From Bacteroidota bacterium (lineage in GTDB: Bacteria; Bacteroidota; Bacteroidia; Chitinophagales; Chitinophagaceae), in the NCBI GenBank assembly GCA_023423405.1, contig JAFAFR010000098.1:1-64000 (forward strand): 64,000 nt of DNA, written 5' to 3'. Shown here piece after piece: positions 1 through 7,166 of this stretch. Both the position numbers and the translations under genes were made by a program. The notes under the pieces are model-generated. The model searched no databases. It had not been told where the DNA came from and saw only the letters and a list, made by a program, of their open reading frames with translations. Numbering within the stretch: the stretch's first letter is position 1; the number at the start of each line of letters is the position of its first letter.

Positions 1-770
1 ATATAATACTGCCCGTTCAGCAGCAGGATGGCCAACTGGTAATCGTAGTTGTTTCTGTATTTGGCATGGTCGAAATAGTACTGGTATTTCCGGGCGGCAT
101 CCAGGAAGGGCAGAAAATCGTATTGCGGCGGCACCCACAGGTGGGTCACGTTGCGGCAGCCCAACCCGAAATACAACTGCACATCATCGGCCAGGGCTTC
201 GAGTTCGGCAGCGCTTTCCGTGCCGTCGAGTACAGCCACCGAAGTACGGTTGCGCCGGATGATGCTGGGATACCGCCCGAAATACTGTTCAAAATAACGC
301 GCCGTATTATCGCTGCCCGTGGCGATATAGGCATCGCATCCTTTTAACAGTTCTGCAAACCCGGTCTGCTGTTGAATGGCCGGTTCCCATTCATATAACT
401 TTTCCAGCAGGTGTTTGAAGAGCACCTGGTCTTTCGACGACATTTTCACGCGTGCCTGGTGCCCGCTGACAAAAACCGAAAGCCAGTCGTGGAACCCTAC
501 CAGCGGAATATTGCCTGCCATCACAATCCCCACCAGCCGCGGATCTTCCCGGGTTTCCGGGATGGCATATGCTGCTGCCCAACGGGTCAGTGCATCGGGC
601 TGCAGGAAGTTTTCGGCAATGGCCCCGGAGGCACTGTCGACAGAAGAGGGCGTGAACCAGGGATTCCGCAAACCGGCCTCCTGTTTGGCAGCCTGCCATG
701 CAGGTTCATTGGCCCTGATATAGGATCCAAGTTGAGCCAATAAATCGATCCGGTATTGTAAATTCAACAT
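1..770 (-). CDS. Acyl-CoA reductase, LuxC-type (3' end outside window)
   Basis: Partial gene. The first 256 codons read from the ATG at 770 down to the window edge with no stop. LuxC-family enzymes reduce activated fatty acyl groups to aldehydes with NADPH. Visible family signatures are GIVMAGNIPLVG (residues 81-92), YIATGSDNTARYF (148-160), RRNRTSVAVL (172-181) and FGLGCRNV (201-208), whose Cys205 is the likely acyl-thioester cysteine. The gene is divergent from the ferredoxin at 828 with a 57-bp shared gap, and the ferredoxin -33 element lies inside this reading frame. The family call is confident. The physiological substrate cannot be read from the sequence. Confidence 0.9.
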   Translation of the reverse strand, partial: MLNLQYRIDLLAQLGSYIRANEPAWQAAKQEAGLRNPWFTPSSVDSASGAIAENFLQPDALTRWAAAYAIPETREDPRLVGIVMAGNIPLVGFHDWLSVFVSGHQARVKMSSKDQVLFKHLLEKLYEWEPAIQQQTGFAELLKGCDAYIATGSDNTARYFEQYFGRYPSIIRRNRTSVAVLDGTESAAELEALADDVQLYFGLGCRNVTHLWVPPQYDFLPFLDAARKYQYYFDHAKYRNNYDYQLAILLLNGQYY

Positions 771-785
771 GTCCCTCTAAATTTG
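756..785 (+). promoter_or_regulatory. Promoter of the ferredoxin gene
   Basis: Bacteroidota-type promoter: TTG at 756-758, a 19-bp spacer, and the -7 box TAAATTTG at 778-785 (consensus TAnnTTTG). Transcription would start near 790, about 38 nt before the ATG. The -33 element overlaps the first codons of the divergent LuxC gene. Confidence 0.7.
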
Positions 786-827
786 CTGCAAGTTAATCCT
801 TCTCGAACCCATTAAAAATTTCAGACC

Positions 828-1175
828 ATGGCCATAAAAATAACGGACGAATGTATCAACTGTGGCGCCTGTGAACCGGAGTGCCCGAACAACGCGATAT
901 ACGAAGGAGGAGTGGAATGGGCGCTGAGCGATGGAACCACGGTGAAGGGCGAATTCACCCTGATGGATGGCACGCTGCTGAATGCCGACCAGCGAAATGC
1001 TCCCATCAGCGTGGACACTTATTATATTGTTCCGAATAAGTGCACCGAATGCCAGGGATTCCACGAAGAGCCCCAGTGCGCGGCCGTTTGCCCGGTAGAC
1101 TGCTGTGTGCCCGATGAGATGTACGAAGAAACAGTGGAAGAATTGTTGGCAAAAAAAGAAAAGTTGCATCTTTGA
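828..1175 (+). CDS. 2x[4Fe-4S] ferredoxin, Allochromatium type
   Basis: Small electron carrier of 115 residues. Cluster ligands are CX2CX2CX3CP at residues 9-20 and a second CX2CX8CX3CP set (CTEC...CAAVCP) in the C-terminal half. The widened CX2CX8C spacing is the mark of the Allochromatium-type bacterial ferredoxins. About 40 residues separate the two motifs. A Glu/Lys-rich tail follows. The start ATG at 828 lies 38 nt behind a good promoter. The divergent LuxC gene suggests a shared redox job, but that is only inference from position. Confidence 0.93.
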   Translation: MAIKITDECINCGACEPECPNNAIYEGGVEWALSDGTTVKGEFTLMDGTLLNADQRNAPISVDTYYIVPNKCTECQGFHEEPQCAAVCPVDCCVPDEMYEETVEELLAKKEKLHL

Positions 1176-1200
1176 TTCACTGGTTTTCGGTAACTTTAGT

Positions 1201-1254
1201 CAAAGCTTAATAGTAGCGAAAGCTACTTTGTATAGGCGGGTGATATTTCCCGCC
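1201..1254 (+). promoter_or_regulatory. Two stem-loops in the ferredoxin-ddl spacer
   Basis: AGTAGC-GAAA-GCTACT (1212-1227) is a 6-bp stem with a GNRA tetraloop, and CAAAG/CTTTG (1201-1205, 1226-1230) could extend or compete with it. GGCGGG-TGATATTT-CCCGCC (1235-1254) is a second stem. They precede the terminator at 1263, giving three hairpins in 90 bases. Whether this is a 3' UTR of the ferredoxin gene or a leader of ddl cannot be settled here. Confidence 0.45.
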
Positions 1255-1262
1255 AGGTAACG

Positions 1263-1292
1263 GGTGAAGGAGCCATCCTTCACCTTTTTCTT
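1263..1292 (+). terminator. Rho-independent terminator after the ferredoxin gene
   Basis: GGTGAAGG (1263-1270) pairs with CCTTCACC (1277-1284), with an extra A-T pair and a GCCA loop, and is followed directly by TTTTTCTT. A TAATTTG sequence at 1295-1301 just downstream could be the -7 box of ddl, but no convincing -33 element was found for it. Confidence 0.75.
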
Positions 1293-1312
1293 GGTAATTT
1301 GTTCCTCATTAT

Positions 1313-2305
1313 ATGCCGCAGAAAAAGAACATTGCATTTGTTACAGGTGGTTACTCGGGTGAAGCGGAGATCTCCTACAAAAGCGCCGTCACCATCGAAA
1401 AGAACATCGACACCGAAAAGTTCAATTGTTACAAGATCGATATCCGGAAAGACGGCTGGTTCTACCAGCCGGCCTCGGGCGACCCCGTACCGGTGAACCT
1501 GAACGGTTTTGTACTGGAACTAACGGGCAAGACCATCCGCTTTGATGCGGTGCTGATCGGTATTCATGGTACACCCGGCGAGGATGGGAAACTGCAGGGC
1601 TATTTCGACATGCAGGGCATTCCCTATACCAGTTGCGATGCCGCCACGTCGGCACTCACTTTCAACAAACGCTATACCGTTGCCGTAGCTGCCTTTGCGG
1701 GCATACCGGTTGCCCGGTCGAAGCACCTGTTCCGCGACAGGCCCTATGATGCAAACGACATCCTGCAGCAACTGCAACTGCCGCTTTTTGTGAAACCCAA
1801 TAACGGCGGCAGCAGCATCGGCATGAGCAAGGTGATAGAAGCGGACGAGCTTGATGCGGCCATTCAAAAAGCTTTCCGCGAAGACAGCCAGGTGCTGATC
1901 GAAGAATTTATTGCGGGCAGGGAATTCACCATCGGTGTGTTCAGAAGTAAGGGACAGATCGTTACACTTCCCTTTACCGAGGTCATTGCCCAGAATACCT
2001 TTTTCGATTTTGAAGCCAAATACCACGGCAAGAGCGAAGAGATCACACCCGCCCGTGTAGACGAAGCCATTGCTGAGAAAGTGCGCGCGGCGGCCCGCCA
2101 GGTCTACGAGGTATTCAACTGCCGGGGCATCATCCGGATCGACTTCATTTACAACGAAGCCGCCGGGGCGCCCTATATGCTGGAGATCAACACCGTACCG
2201 GGACAAAGCGAAGCATCCATTGTACCACAGCAGGTGCGGGCCATGGGCTGGACTTTACGGGAATTTTACTCCGCCCTTATTGAAGATGCCTTGGAACATC
2301 GGTAA
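1313..2305 (+). CDS. ddl: D-alanine--D-alanine ligase
   Basis: ATP-dependent cytoplasmic ligase that makes D-Ala-D-Ala for peptidoglycan precursors. The 330 residues show the family's order: an N-terminal substrate domain with FVTGGYSGEAEISYKSA, a central GIHGTPGEDGKLQGYFDMQG segment, the ATP-grasp part with FVKPNNGGSSIGMSKV, and the C-terminal metal/ATP region with IDFIYNEA and MLEINTVPGQSEASIVPQQ. Length is close to other Ddl enzymes. The ATG at 1313 is the first start in frame after the upstream terminator. It heads a run of three genes on the same strand (PASTA protein, rhodanese) that ends at a single strong terminator, so it is probably the first gene of an operon. Confidence 0.96.
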   Translation: MPQKKNIAFVTGGYSGEAEISYKSAVTIEKNIDTEKFNCYKIDIRKDGWFYQPASGDPVPVNLNGFVLELTGKTIRFDAVLIGIHGTPGEDGKLQGYFDMQGIPYTSCDAATSALTFNKRYTVAVAAFAGIPVARSKHLFRDRPYDANDILQQLQLPLFVKPNNGGSSIGMSKVIEADELDAAIQKAFREDSQVLIEEFIAGREFTIGVFRSKGQIVTLPFTEVIAQNTFFDFEAKYHGKSEEITPARVDEAIAEKVRAAARQVYEVFNCRGIIRIDFIYNEAAGAPYMLEINTVPGQSEASIVPQQVRAMGWTLREFYSALIEDALEHR

Positions 2306-2349
2306 TTTTCCCCTTTCTTTGAATCCAATACTTTAAAAGAAAAGACCAC

Positions 2350-3171
2350 GTGTTTGCTTTTATCACGAAAAAACCTTTATGGGTCAACCTGCTGGTCGCC
2401 CTGGCCCTGGTAGGCATACTGGTTTTGCTGTTCTTCAACTCGCTCGATTTCTTCACCCGGCACAACGAGGTGGTGACCATTCCAACGGTCATGGGTAAGT
2501 CTTTTGAAGAAGCAAAAAAAATACTGGAAGATGCGGGCTTTGAAGTGGAGATCCAGGATTCCGTATACCGCGATACGGTGAAGGCGATGGGGGTGGTAAA
2601 ACAATTCCCCGAAGCGGAGGCCCAGGTGAAAGTGAACCGCACCGTCTATCTTACCGTAAACCGTTCCATTCCGCCGGAAGTGGTGATGCCCAACCTGATT
2701 GGTATGAGCCTGCGCAACGCCGGCATCGTGCTCAAACAATTCGGACTCAAACTGGGTGACACCAGTTACCGTCCCGACTTCGCCAAGAACTCGGTGCTAA
2801 GCCAGTTGTACAAAGGCGCCGAGGTGAAACCCGGCACCAAGCTGCCCATGGGAACATCCATTTCCATTGTGCTGGGAAGCGGGTTGTCCGATATCGATAT
2901 GGCCGTGCCCGATCTTTTCGGCATGACCTATGGCGATGCCAGCGCATTGCTCTCGGGCATTGGCATTAACTTTGGCGCAAAGGTGCTCGACAACGATGTG
3001 AAAGACAGCGCCGCTGCTTTTATCTATCGCCAGTCGCCCGAATACCTGACGCCCGACCGGCGGGTGAACCGCATCCGGCCGGGACAGATGATCGATATCT
3101 GGCTGGGCACACAAAAGCCGGTGCGCGATACCAGCAATCGCGTGCCGCCTCCCACAGAGAACAATTATTAA
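2350..3171 (+). CDS. PASTA-domain membrane protein
   Basis: 273 residues from a GTG start at 2350, 44 bp after ddl. A short cytoplasmic N-terminus is followed by one membrane helix (about residues 11-30) and three PASTA repeats outside the membrane (about 42-105, 110-178, 183-260), each opening with a P-x-hydrophobic-G-x-S/T type start such as PTVMGKSFEEA, MPNLIGMSLRNA and VPDLFGMTYGDA. PASTA modules bind peptidoglycan or beta-lactam-like ligands in Ser/Thr kinases and PBPs. No kinase or transpeptidase domain is present here. Placement directly behind ddl supports a cell-wall role. The product is probably a peptidoglycan-sensing or scaffold protein, which is inference. Confidence 0.9.
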   Translation: MFAFITKKPLWVNLLVALALVGILVLLFFNSLDFFTRHNEVVTIPTVMGKSFEEAKKILEDAGFEVEIQDSVYRDTVKAMGVVKQFPEAEAQVKVNRTVYLTVNRSIPPEVVMPNLIGMSLRNAGIVLKQFGLKLGDTSYRPDFAKNSVLSQLYKGAEVKPGTKLPMGTSISIVLGSGLSDIDMAVPDLFGMTYGDASALLSGIGINFGAKVLDNDVKDSAAAFIYRQSPEYLTPDRRVNRIRPGQMIDIWLGTQKPVRDTSNRVPPPTENNY

Positions 3172-3182
3172 ATACATACACC

Positions 3183-3497
3183 ATGGAAAATATTACCGTC
3201 GATCAACTCAAAGCCCGTATGGATGCAGGAGAGAAGCTGCACATCATCGACGTGCGTGAACCCGAAGAATATGCTGTGTCCAATATCGGCGCTACGCTTA
3301 TTCCTTTGGGTAAGATCCAGGCCATGCAGATCGAAGAGCTGGAAGACCTGAAGAACGAAGAGCTGATCATTCACTGCCGCAGCGGCAAACGCAGCCTCAC
3401 GGCCTGTTTGTTCCTCGAAAGCATGGGCTTTACCAATACGAAAAACCTGGAAGGCGGGATACTGGCCTGGGAAGAAAAATTCAAGCCGCAGGGATAG
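3183..3497 (+). CDS. Rhodanese-like domain protein
   Basis: Single-domain rhodanese of 104 residues, cytoplasmic (no signal peptide). IIDVREPEEY (21-30) is the family's first motif, and the active-site loop HCRSGKRS carries the persulfide-forming Cys65. Such proteins carry or transfer sulfane sulfur, and the exact acceptor is unknown. It starts 11 bp after the PASTA gene and is the last gene before the terminator at 3562, so it is co-transcribed with ddl and the PASTA gene. In related genomes this slot is often taken by unrelated housekeeping genes, so a functional link to the cell wall should not be assumed. Confidence 0.93.
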   Translation: MENITVDQLKARMDAGEKLHIIDVREPEEYAVSNIGATLIPLGKIQAMQIEELEDLKNEELIIHCRSGKRSLTACLFLESMGFTNTKNLEGGILAWEEKFKPQG

Positions 3498-3561
3498 AGC
3501 CGGCCGGCGTCAAACGAGCGCCCCTGTTTTACGACGCCACCACTTTCTTACAATAATAAAA

Positions 3562-3619
3562 ACGGCCTCAACGGATGAACAAACCGTACCATGTTCAGCG
3601 TTGGGGCCGTCTGTTTTTT
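3562..3619 (+). terminator. Strong, probably bidirectional terminator
   Basis: ACGGCCTCAACG (3562-3573) pairs with CGTTGGGGCCGT (3599-3610), 12 bp with one G-T wobble. An inner stem TGAAC/GTTCA (3576-3580, 3593-3597) extends it. CTGTTTTTTC follows on the plus strand, and on the minus strand the stem runs into GTTTTTATTATTG. It would end the ddl operon and also the minus-strand miniprotein transcript. Confidence 0.85.
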
Positions 3620-3624
3620 CGCAG

Positions 3625-3702
3625 CTACCTGCCTCCTGCATACAACAGCAGGAAGTAGAAGAGCAGAATGATGGTTACATTCAGGGCGATGGTCTTTTTC
3701 AT
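3625..3702 (-). CDS. 25-residue single-helix membrane miniprotein
   Basis: Very short reading frame: ATG at 3702, TAG at 3627-3625. The peptide begins MKKTIALNVTIILLFYFLLL and ends YAGGR. It is almost entirely one hydrophobic helix after a double Lys, followed by a Gly-Gly-Arg tail. It lies on its own between the ddl-operon terminator and the TonB receptor, and the bidirectional terminator lies immediately after its stop, which is where a real transcript would end. No homologue is recognised, and coding status is inferred only from composition and placement. It could also be a signal-peptide remnant. Confidence 0.45.
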   Translation of the reverse strand: MKKTIALNVTIILLFYFLLLYAGGR

Positions 3703-3797
3703 TGGATGAATGTTATGACATATTTCTTTATTACAAAATGATGCCAAACCCATCTTATCCACATAGGACTATTACCGGTATTTCTACGCCGTAATCT

Positions 3798-6146
3798 TTA
3801 CAGCCGGATGTTTACGCCGGCCATCCAGTTGATTCCCGCCATCGGGAATACGTAATTTTCCGTATACAGCGTGCTGCCTGCTATATAACTGAAAGTGTAA
3901 CCATTGGGCTGGTAAAGTTTGTTGAACAGGTTGTTGACCTGGAAGATCAGCGCTATTTCGCGAAACGGCTTATCCATAATGGAATAGCGCAGGCGCAGAT
4001 CCTGCACATAAAACGCATCGAGGCTCCGGTCTTTATTGGAAGTGTTGTCGAGGTACTGCCGCCCCACGTATTTCCCCGTCAGCGCAATTTCTCCTTTTGG
4101 TATGGGCTGGAAACTGGCCGTCCAGCTTCCTACTACTGCAGGCGAAAAAGAGATCTCCGTTTTGTTGTAACTGTTCACTACCTGTTTGCCTTCGTCATAA
4201 TCATCGATGTATTCGTTAAAGCCGATCACTTTGTTGTCGCTGATGGTGAGGTTGGCATTCAGTTGCATCCAGTTCACCGGACGGTAGCCGGCCTGCAGTT
4301 CGGCGCCGAGGCGATAGCTCTTTTCAATATTGGTACGGGTGTAGGCGCCTACATCGTTCACTTTTCCTGTTAACACCAACTGGTTGTGGTAACGCATATA
4401 ATAAAGATTGGCGGCCCAGTTAAAACTGCCCCACCGCTGTTCAACGCCCAGTTCCCAATCGTACAGCGTTTCGTGTTTGGGTTGCTGGTCGGCTCCCGCT
4501 TCAAAATCATCGCGGTTAGGTTCTTTGTTGGCCACTGAAAAAGAGGCAAATGCGTTCCAGTTGTTCTGTGTGAAACTGAGTCCCAGCTTGGGGTTGAGAA
4601 AATTATAATGATTGTCAACCAGCAGCCCGGGGTTGTTGCGGAAGCCCTCGATCCGGTAGTTCACGGCGCGGTATTGGAGGTCGATAAAACTCTGCCACTG
4701 CCGGCTGAGCTGCTGCTGCCATTTGCCATACATATTCAGGTCGGTTTTCCGGGCATCGAGGTTATACCATTCGTGGTCTTTCGGAATGCCAACACCGGCC
4801 CAAATGATCCTGCCATAATGGTTGCCATCGTACCGGTTGTAACCACCACCCAGTGTAAGTTGTGTTCCTTCCTTTTTATACTGGACGGAATAGATGCCGC
4901 CATAATAATAATTGTCGAGCCACAACTGGCGCACTAGGTCGGTGGCCGTGATGGTTGAATCGCCGATCACCGGGTAAGGCAGTCCATAATCGGCATAGTC
5001 TTCTTCCGCTTTGTATTGTTCATAATAGCCGCGGCCGCGGGTTAAAAAAGCAGCGGCGTTAAAACTGAGGCGGTCGTTGAAAGCATGGTTGAAAAAAAGC
5101 TGGTAGTGGTCCTGCTGGTAATTGTCGGTTTCGTTGTCGTAGGGGCTTCCCGGTTTTTCCGTGCCGGCAGAGTTGCAGGTGCGGCAGTTTTCCAGGTCTT
5201 GCTCCAGCACGCCGTTCCATGCCTGGTAGGTTTTCTCCTTCCCCGAGAAAACATTGAAACGCAGGCTGGAGCTGGCATTCAGCCAGGCAGCGGAAACAAA
5301 GAAAGAATGCAGGTTGCTGCTGGCACGGTCGATATACCCGTCGCTGCTGATGCGGGAGAGCCGCGCATCGATGGTGAAGTGGTCGTCGATCAGTCCCGAG
5401 CCCGCTTTGACGGTGTTCTTCCAGGTATTGAAAGAACCGAAGCTGTTGTTAATTTCGCCATAGGCTTTTTCGTGAAACTCGTTGGTGCTGATGTTCAGCG
5501 TGGCGCCAAAAGCGCCGGCCCCGTTGCTGGAAGTGCCCACGCCTCTCTGTATTTGTATGCTGCTGACAGAAGAAGCAAAATCTGGCAGGTTCACCAGGAA
5601 CATGCCCTGGCTTTCCGCATCGTTATAGGGGATGCCGTTGAGGGTCATGTTGATCCGTGTGGCATCGGTTCCGCGGATACGGATGCCGGTATAGCCCACG
5701 CCGTTCCCGGCATCGGAATTCACCACCACAGAAGGGGTCTGGTTCAGCAGGAAGGGGAGGTCCTGCCCCAGGTTCTGTTTTTCAATGTCCCGGGCGCTGA
5801 GATTGGTGCGGGCAAAGGGTGCGCGGTCGCCGGCGCGGATGGCTTTCACCTCCACGGGCTGCAGGAAAAGGTTGAAACGCTGCAGGGGAATGGTATCCCC
5901 GTTGGCGGGAAGGGGCACCGTTTTTGGGCGGAAGCCGATGCTGGTGAGGGACAGCGATCCGGCGGCAGCAGAAATGCGGGCCCGTCCCGAAGCGTCGGTC
6001 GTGAGCACGCTGCCTTGCTGGGGCTCAATGCTTACGCCGGCAAGCGGTTGCCCCGATTGGGCGTCTGTTACAATGATCTGGCGTTCTTGTGCCAGTAGGG
6101 GAGAAACGAAAATAAAAGCGCAAATCCCCAAAAACATTTTTTTCAT
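3798..6146 (-). CDS. TonB-dependent outer-membrane receptor under TPP-riboswitch control
   Basis: 782 residues from the ATG at 6146. The frame stays open far upstream, but the sequence MKKMFLGICAF followed by hydrophobic residues and SPLLAQ is a clean signal peptide, and the riboswitch lies upstream of it. Domains: carboxypeptidase-regulatory-like beta sandwich (about 20-90), plug (about 100-240, with GIRIRGTDATRINMTLNGIP and ATLNIST), then a 22-strand-type barrel ending in hydrophobic VNIRL. These receptors import large or scarce substrates with energy from TonB-ExbBD. A TPP aptamer in its 5' UTR argues that the substrate is thiamine or a thiamine-related compound. The family is certain and the substrate is inferred from regulation. 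The nearest inner-membrane partner (PnuT type) is not in the window. Confidence 0.93.
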   Translation of the reverse strand: MKKMFLGICAFIFVSPLLAQERQIIVTDAQSGQPLAGVSIEPQQGSVLTTDASGRARISAAAGSLSLTSIGFRPKTVPLPANGDTIPLQRFNLFLQPVEVKAIRAGDRAPFARTNLSARDIEKQNLGQDLPFLLNQTPSVVVNSDAGNGVGYTGIRIRGTDATRINMTLNGIPYNDAESQGMFLVNLPDFASSVSSIQIQRGVGTSSNGAGAFGATLNISTNEFHEKAYGEINNSFGSFNTWKNTVKAGSGLIDDHFTIDARLSRISSDGYIDRASSNLHSFFVSAAWLNASSSLRFNVFSGKEKTYQAWNGVLEQDLENCRTCNSAGTEKPGSPYDNETDNYQQDHYQLFFNHAFNDRLSFNAAAFLTRGRGYYEQYKAEEDYADYGLPYPVIGDSTITATDLVRQLWLDNYYYGGIYSVQYKKEGTQLTLGGGYNRYDGNHYGRIIWAGVGIPKDHEWYNLDARKTDLNMYGKWQQQLSRQWQSFIDLQYRAVNYRIEGFRNNPGLLVDNHYNFLNPKLGLSFTQNNWNAFASFSVANKEPNRDDFEAGADQQPKHETLYDWELGVEQRWGSFNWAANLYYMRYHNQLVLTGKVNDVGAYTRTNIEKSYRLGAELQAGYRPVNWMQLNANLTISDNKVIGFNEYIDDYDEGKQVVNSYNKTEISFSPAVVGSWTASFQPIPKGEIALTGKYVGRQYLDNTSNKDRSLDAFYVQDLRLRYSIMDKPFREIALIFQVNNLFNKLYQPNGYTFSYIAGSTLYTENYVFPMAGINWMAGVNIRL

Positions 6147-6215
6147 GCGAAACGATTGGTTTGAAAAAATGATTTGAGAGAAATGCTGCGAAAGCAAAAG
6201 GAGGAATGAAATTTT

Positions 6216-6312
6216 GACCACCTTCCCTGCGCAGGCATTACCCTGTCCAGGTTCTACGGGTATTATCTCAGCCGCAGGCCGGTCGCGTACCGGAACTGAA
6301 GCACCCCGAGGA
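6216..6312 (-). promoter_or_regulatory. TPP (thiamin pyrophosphate) riboswitch, THI element
   Basis: On the minus strand the order of conserved THI-box blocks is complete: GGGGTGC (6308-6302), a variable stem CCGG/CCGG, CTGAGA, ACCC, GAACCTG, ACAGGGTAATGCCTGCG and CAGGGA (near 6230-6224). The element sits about 70 nt before the TonB receptor start. No hairpin with a U-run lies between aptamer and ATG, so control of translation start is more likely than transcription termination. Binding of TPP would switch the receptor off when thiamine is plentiful (known behaviour of the class). Confidence 0.95.
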
Positions 6313-6319
6313 ATCTGAT

Positions 6320-6335
6320 GATTACGGCCGTAATC
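6320..6335. promoter_or_regulatory. 16-bp perfect palindrome at the predicted start of transcription
   Basis: GATTACGGCCGTAATC is identical on both strands. It begins about one or two bases into the predicted minus-strand transcript, so it is either a DNA operator overlapping +1 or a 5' RNA hairpin ahead of the TPP aptamer. No regulator gene is next to it. Confidence 0.5.
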
Positions 6336-6341
6336 GAAGGG

Positions 6342-6377
6342 CAAAACTATTGATTTTTTTAATAATCCTGTAACAAA
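6342..6377 (-). promoter_or_regulatory. Promoter of the riboswitch-receptor transcript
   Basis: Minus-strand -7 box TAGTTTTG at 6349-6342 (TAnnTTTG). A TTTG at 6377-6374 is a possible -33 element with a long 24-bp spacer. Transcription would start near 6337, just ahead of the riboswitch. Confidence 0.55.
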
Positions 6378-6413
6378 GCCCTGCCGTTGTCCGTCACACC
6401 TGAAAATCAAGTC

Positions 6414-7130
6414 ATGAAAAAGATCGGAATATTGGCTTTTTTGCTGGCCTGCGTGTTCCTGGCGACGGCCCAAACAACTACGGTAACCGACAACAATGCG
6501 CGGCAGCGCGACCTCAGCGGTTTCACCGGCATCAAGGTATCGAGCGGTATTGAATTGCTGTTGCAGCAGGGCGACAAAGATGCCGTGGCGGTGAGCTGCA
6601 GCAAACCGGAATATACCGACCGCATTATGACCCGCGTGGAAGGCGGCGTACTTAAAATTTACATCGAAGACAAGGGCAACTGGAACTGGCGCAGGAACGT
6701 AAAATTCAAAGCCTATGTATCCGTTAAAACCCTTGAGAAACTGACCGCTTCCAGCGGCGCCGTGGTAAAAACCGGCAGCACCATCAATGTAGGCAACCTG
6801 TCGCTGGATGCCAGTTCCGGCGCCATTATAGATGCCAGCTTCAGCGGACAGCATATTTCTTCCGACAACAGCAGCGGATCCATCACTACCCTGAAAGGCA
6901 GTGCCGAATCGCTGACGGTCGAGGCCAGCAGCGGGTCCATCTTCAAGGGATACGAACTCAGCACAGCCAATTGCGCTGCCGACGCCAGCAGCGGTGGTTC
7001 CATTACCATTACGGTTACCAAAGAACTGAATGCAGAAGCCAGCAGTGGCGGTTCTATCAATTACAAGGGCGGCGGCGTGATCCGCAAACTGAGCACCGGT
7101 AGCGGCGGCTCCGTTCGTTCCAGCAGCTAA
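6414..7130 (+). CDS. DUF2807 (head GIN domain) secreted protein, copy 1
   Basis: 238 residues starting at the ATG at 6414, where MKKIGILAFLLACVFLATAQ is a signal peptide. An earlier in-frame start at 6387 would only lengthen the n-region. The mature part matches the DUF2807 family: a first segment with FTGIKVSSGIELLLQQGD and KPEYTDRIMTRV, the FKAYVSVKTLEKL strand, then a beta-helix-like tail with regularly spaced SSG turns (ASSGAII, SSGSI, ASSGGSI). Secreted or surface-exposed. The function of the family is not established. A paralogue follows 36 bp downstream on the same strand. Confidence 0.88.
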   Translation: MKKIGILAFLLACVFLATAQTTTVTDNNARQRDLSGFTGIKVSSGIELLLQQGDKDAVAVSCSKPEYTDRIMTRVEGGVLKIYIEDKGNWNWRRNVKFKAYVSVKTLEKLTASSGAVVKTGSTINVGNLSLDASSGAIIDASFSGQHISSDNSSGSITTLKGSAESLTVEASSGSIFKGYELSTANCAADASSGGSITITVTKELNAEASSGGSINYKGGGVIRKLSTGSGGSVRSSS

Positions 7131-7166
7131 AAATTCCACCGGACCCATCAAACAAAAAATATACTG

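Noticed and set aside
5085..6098. 337-codon plus-strand frame opposite the TonB receptor
   Set aside because: Antisense shadow of the receptor gene.
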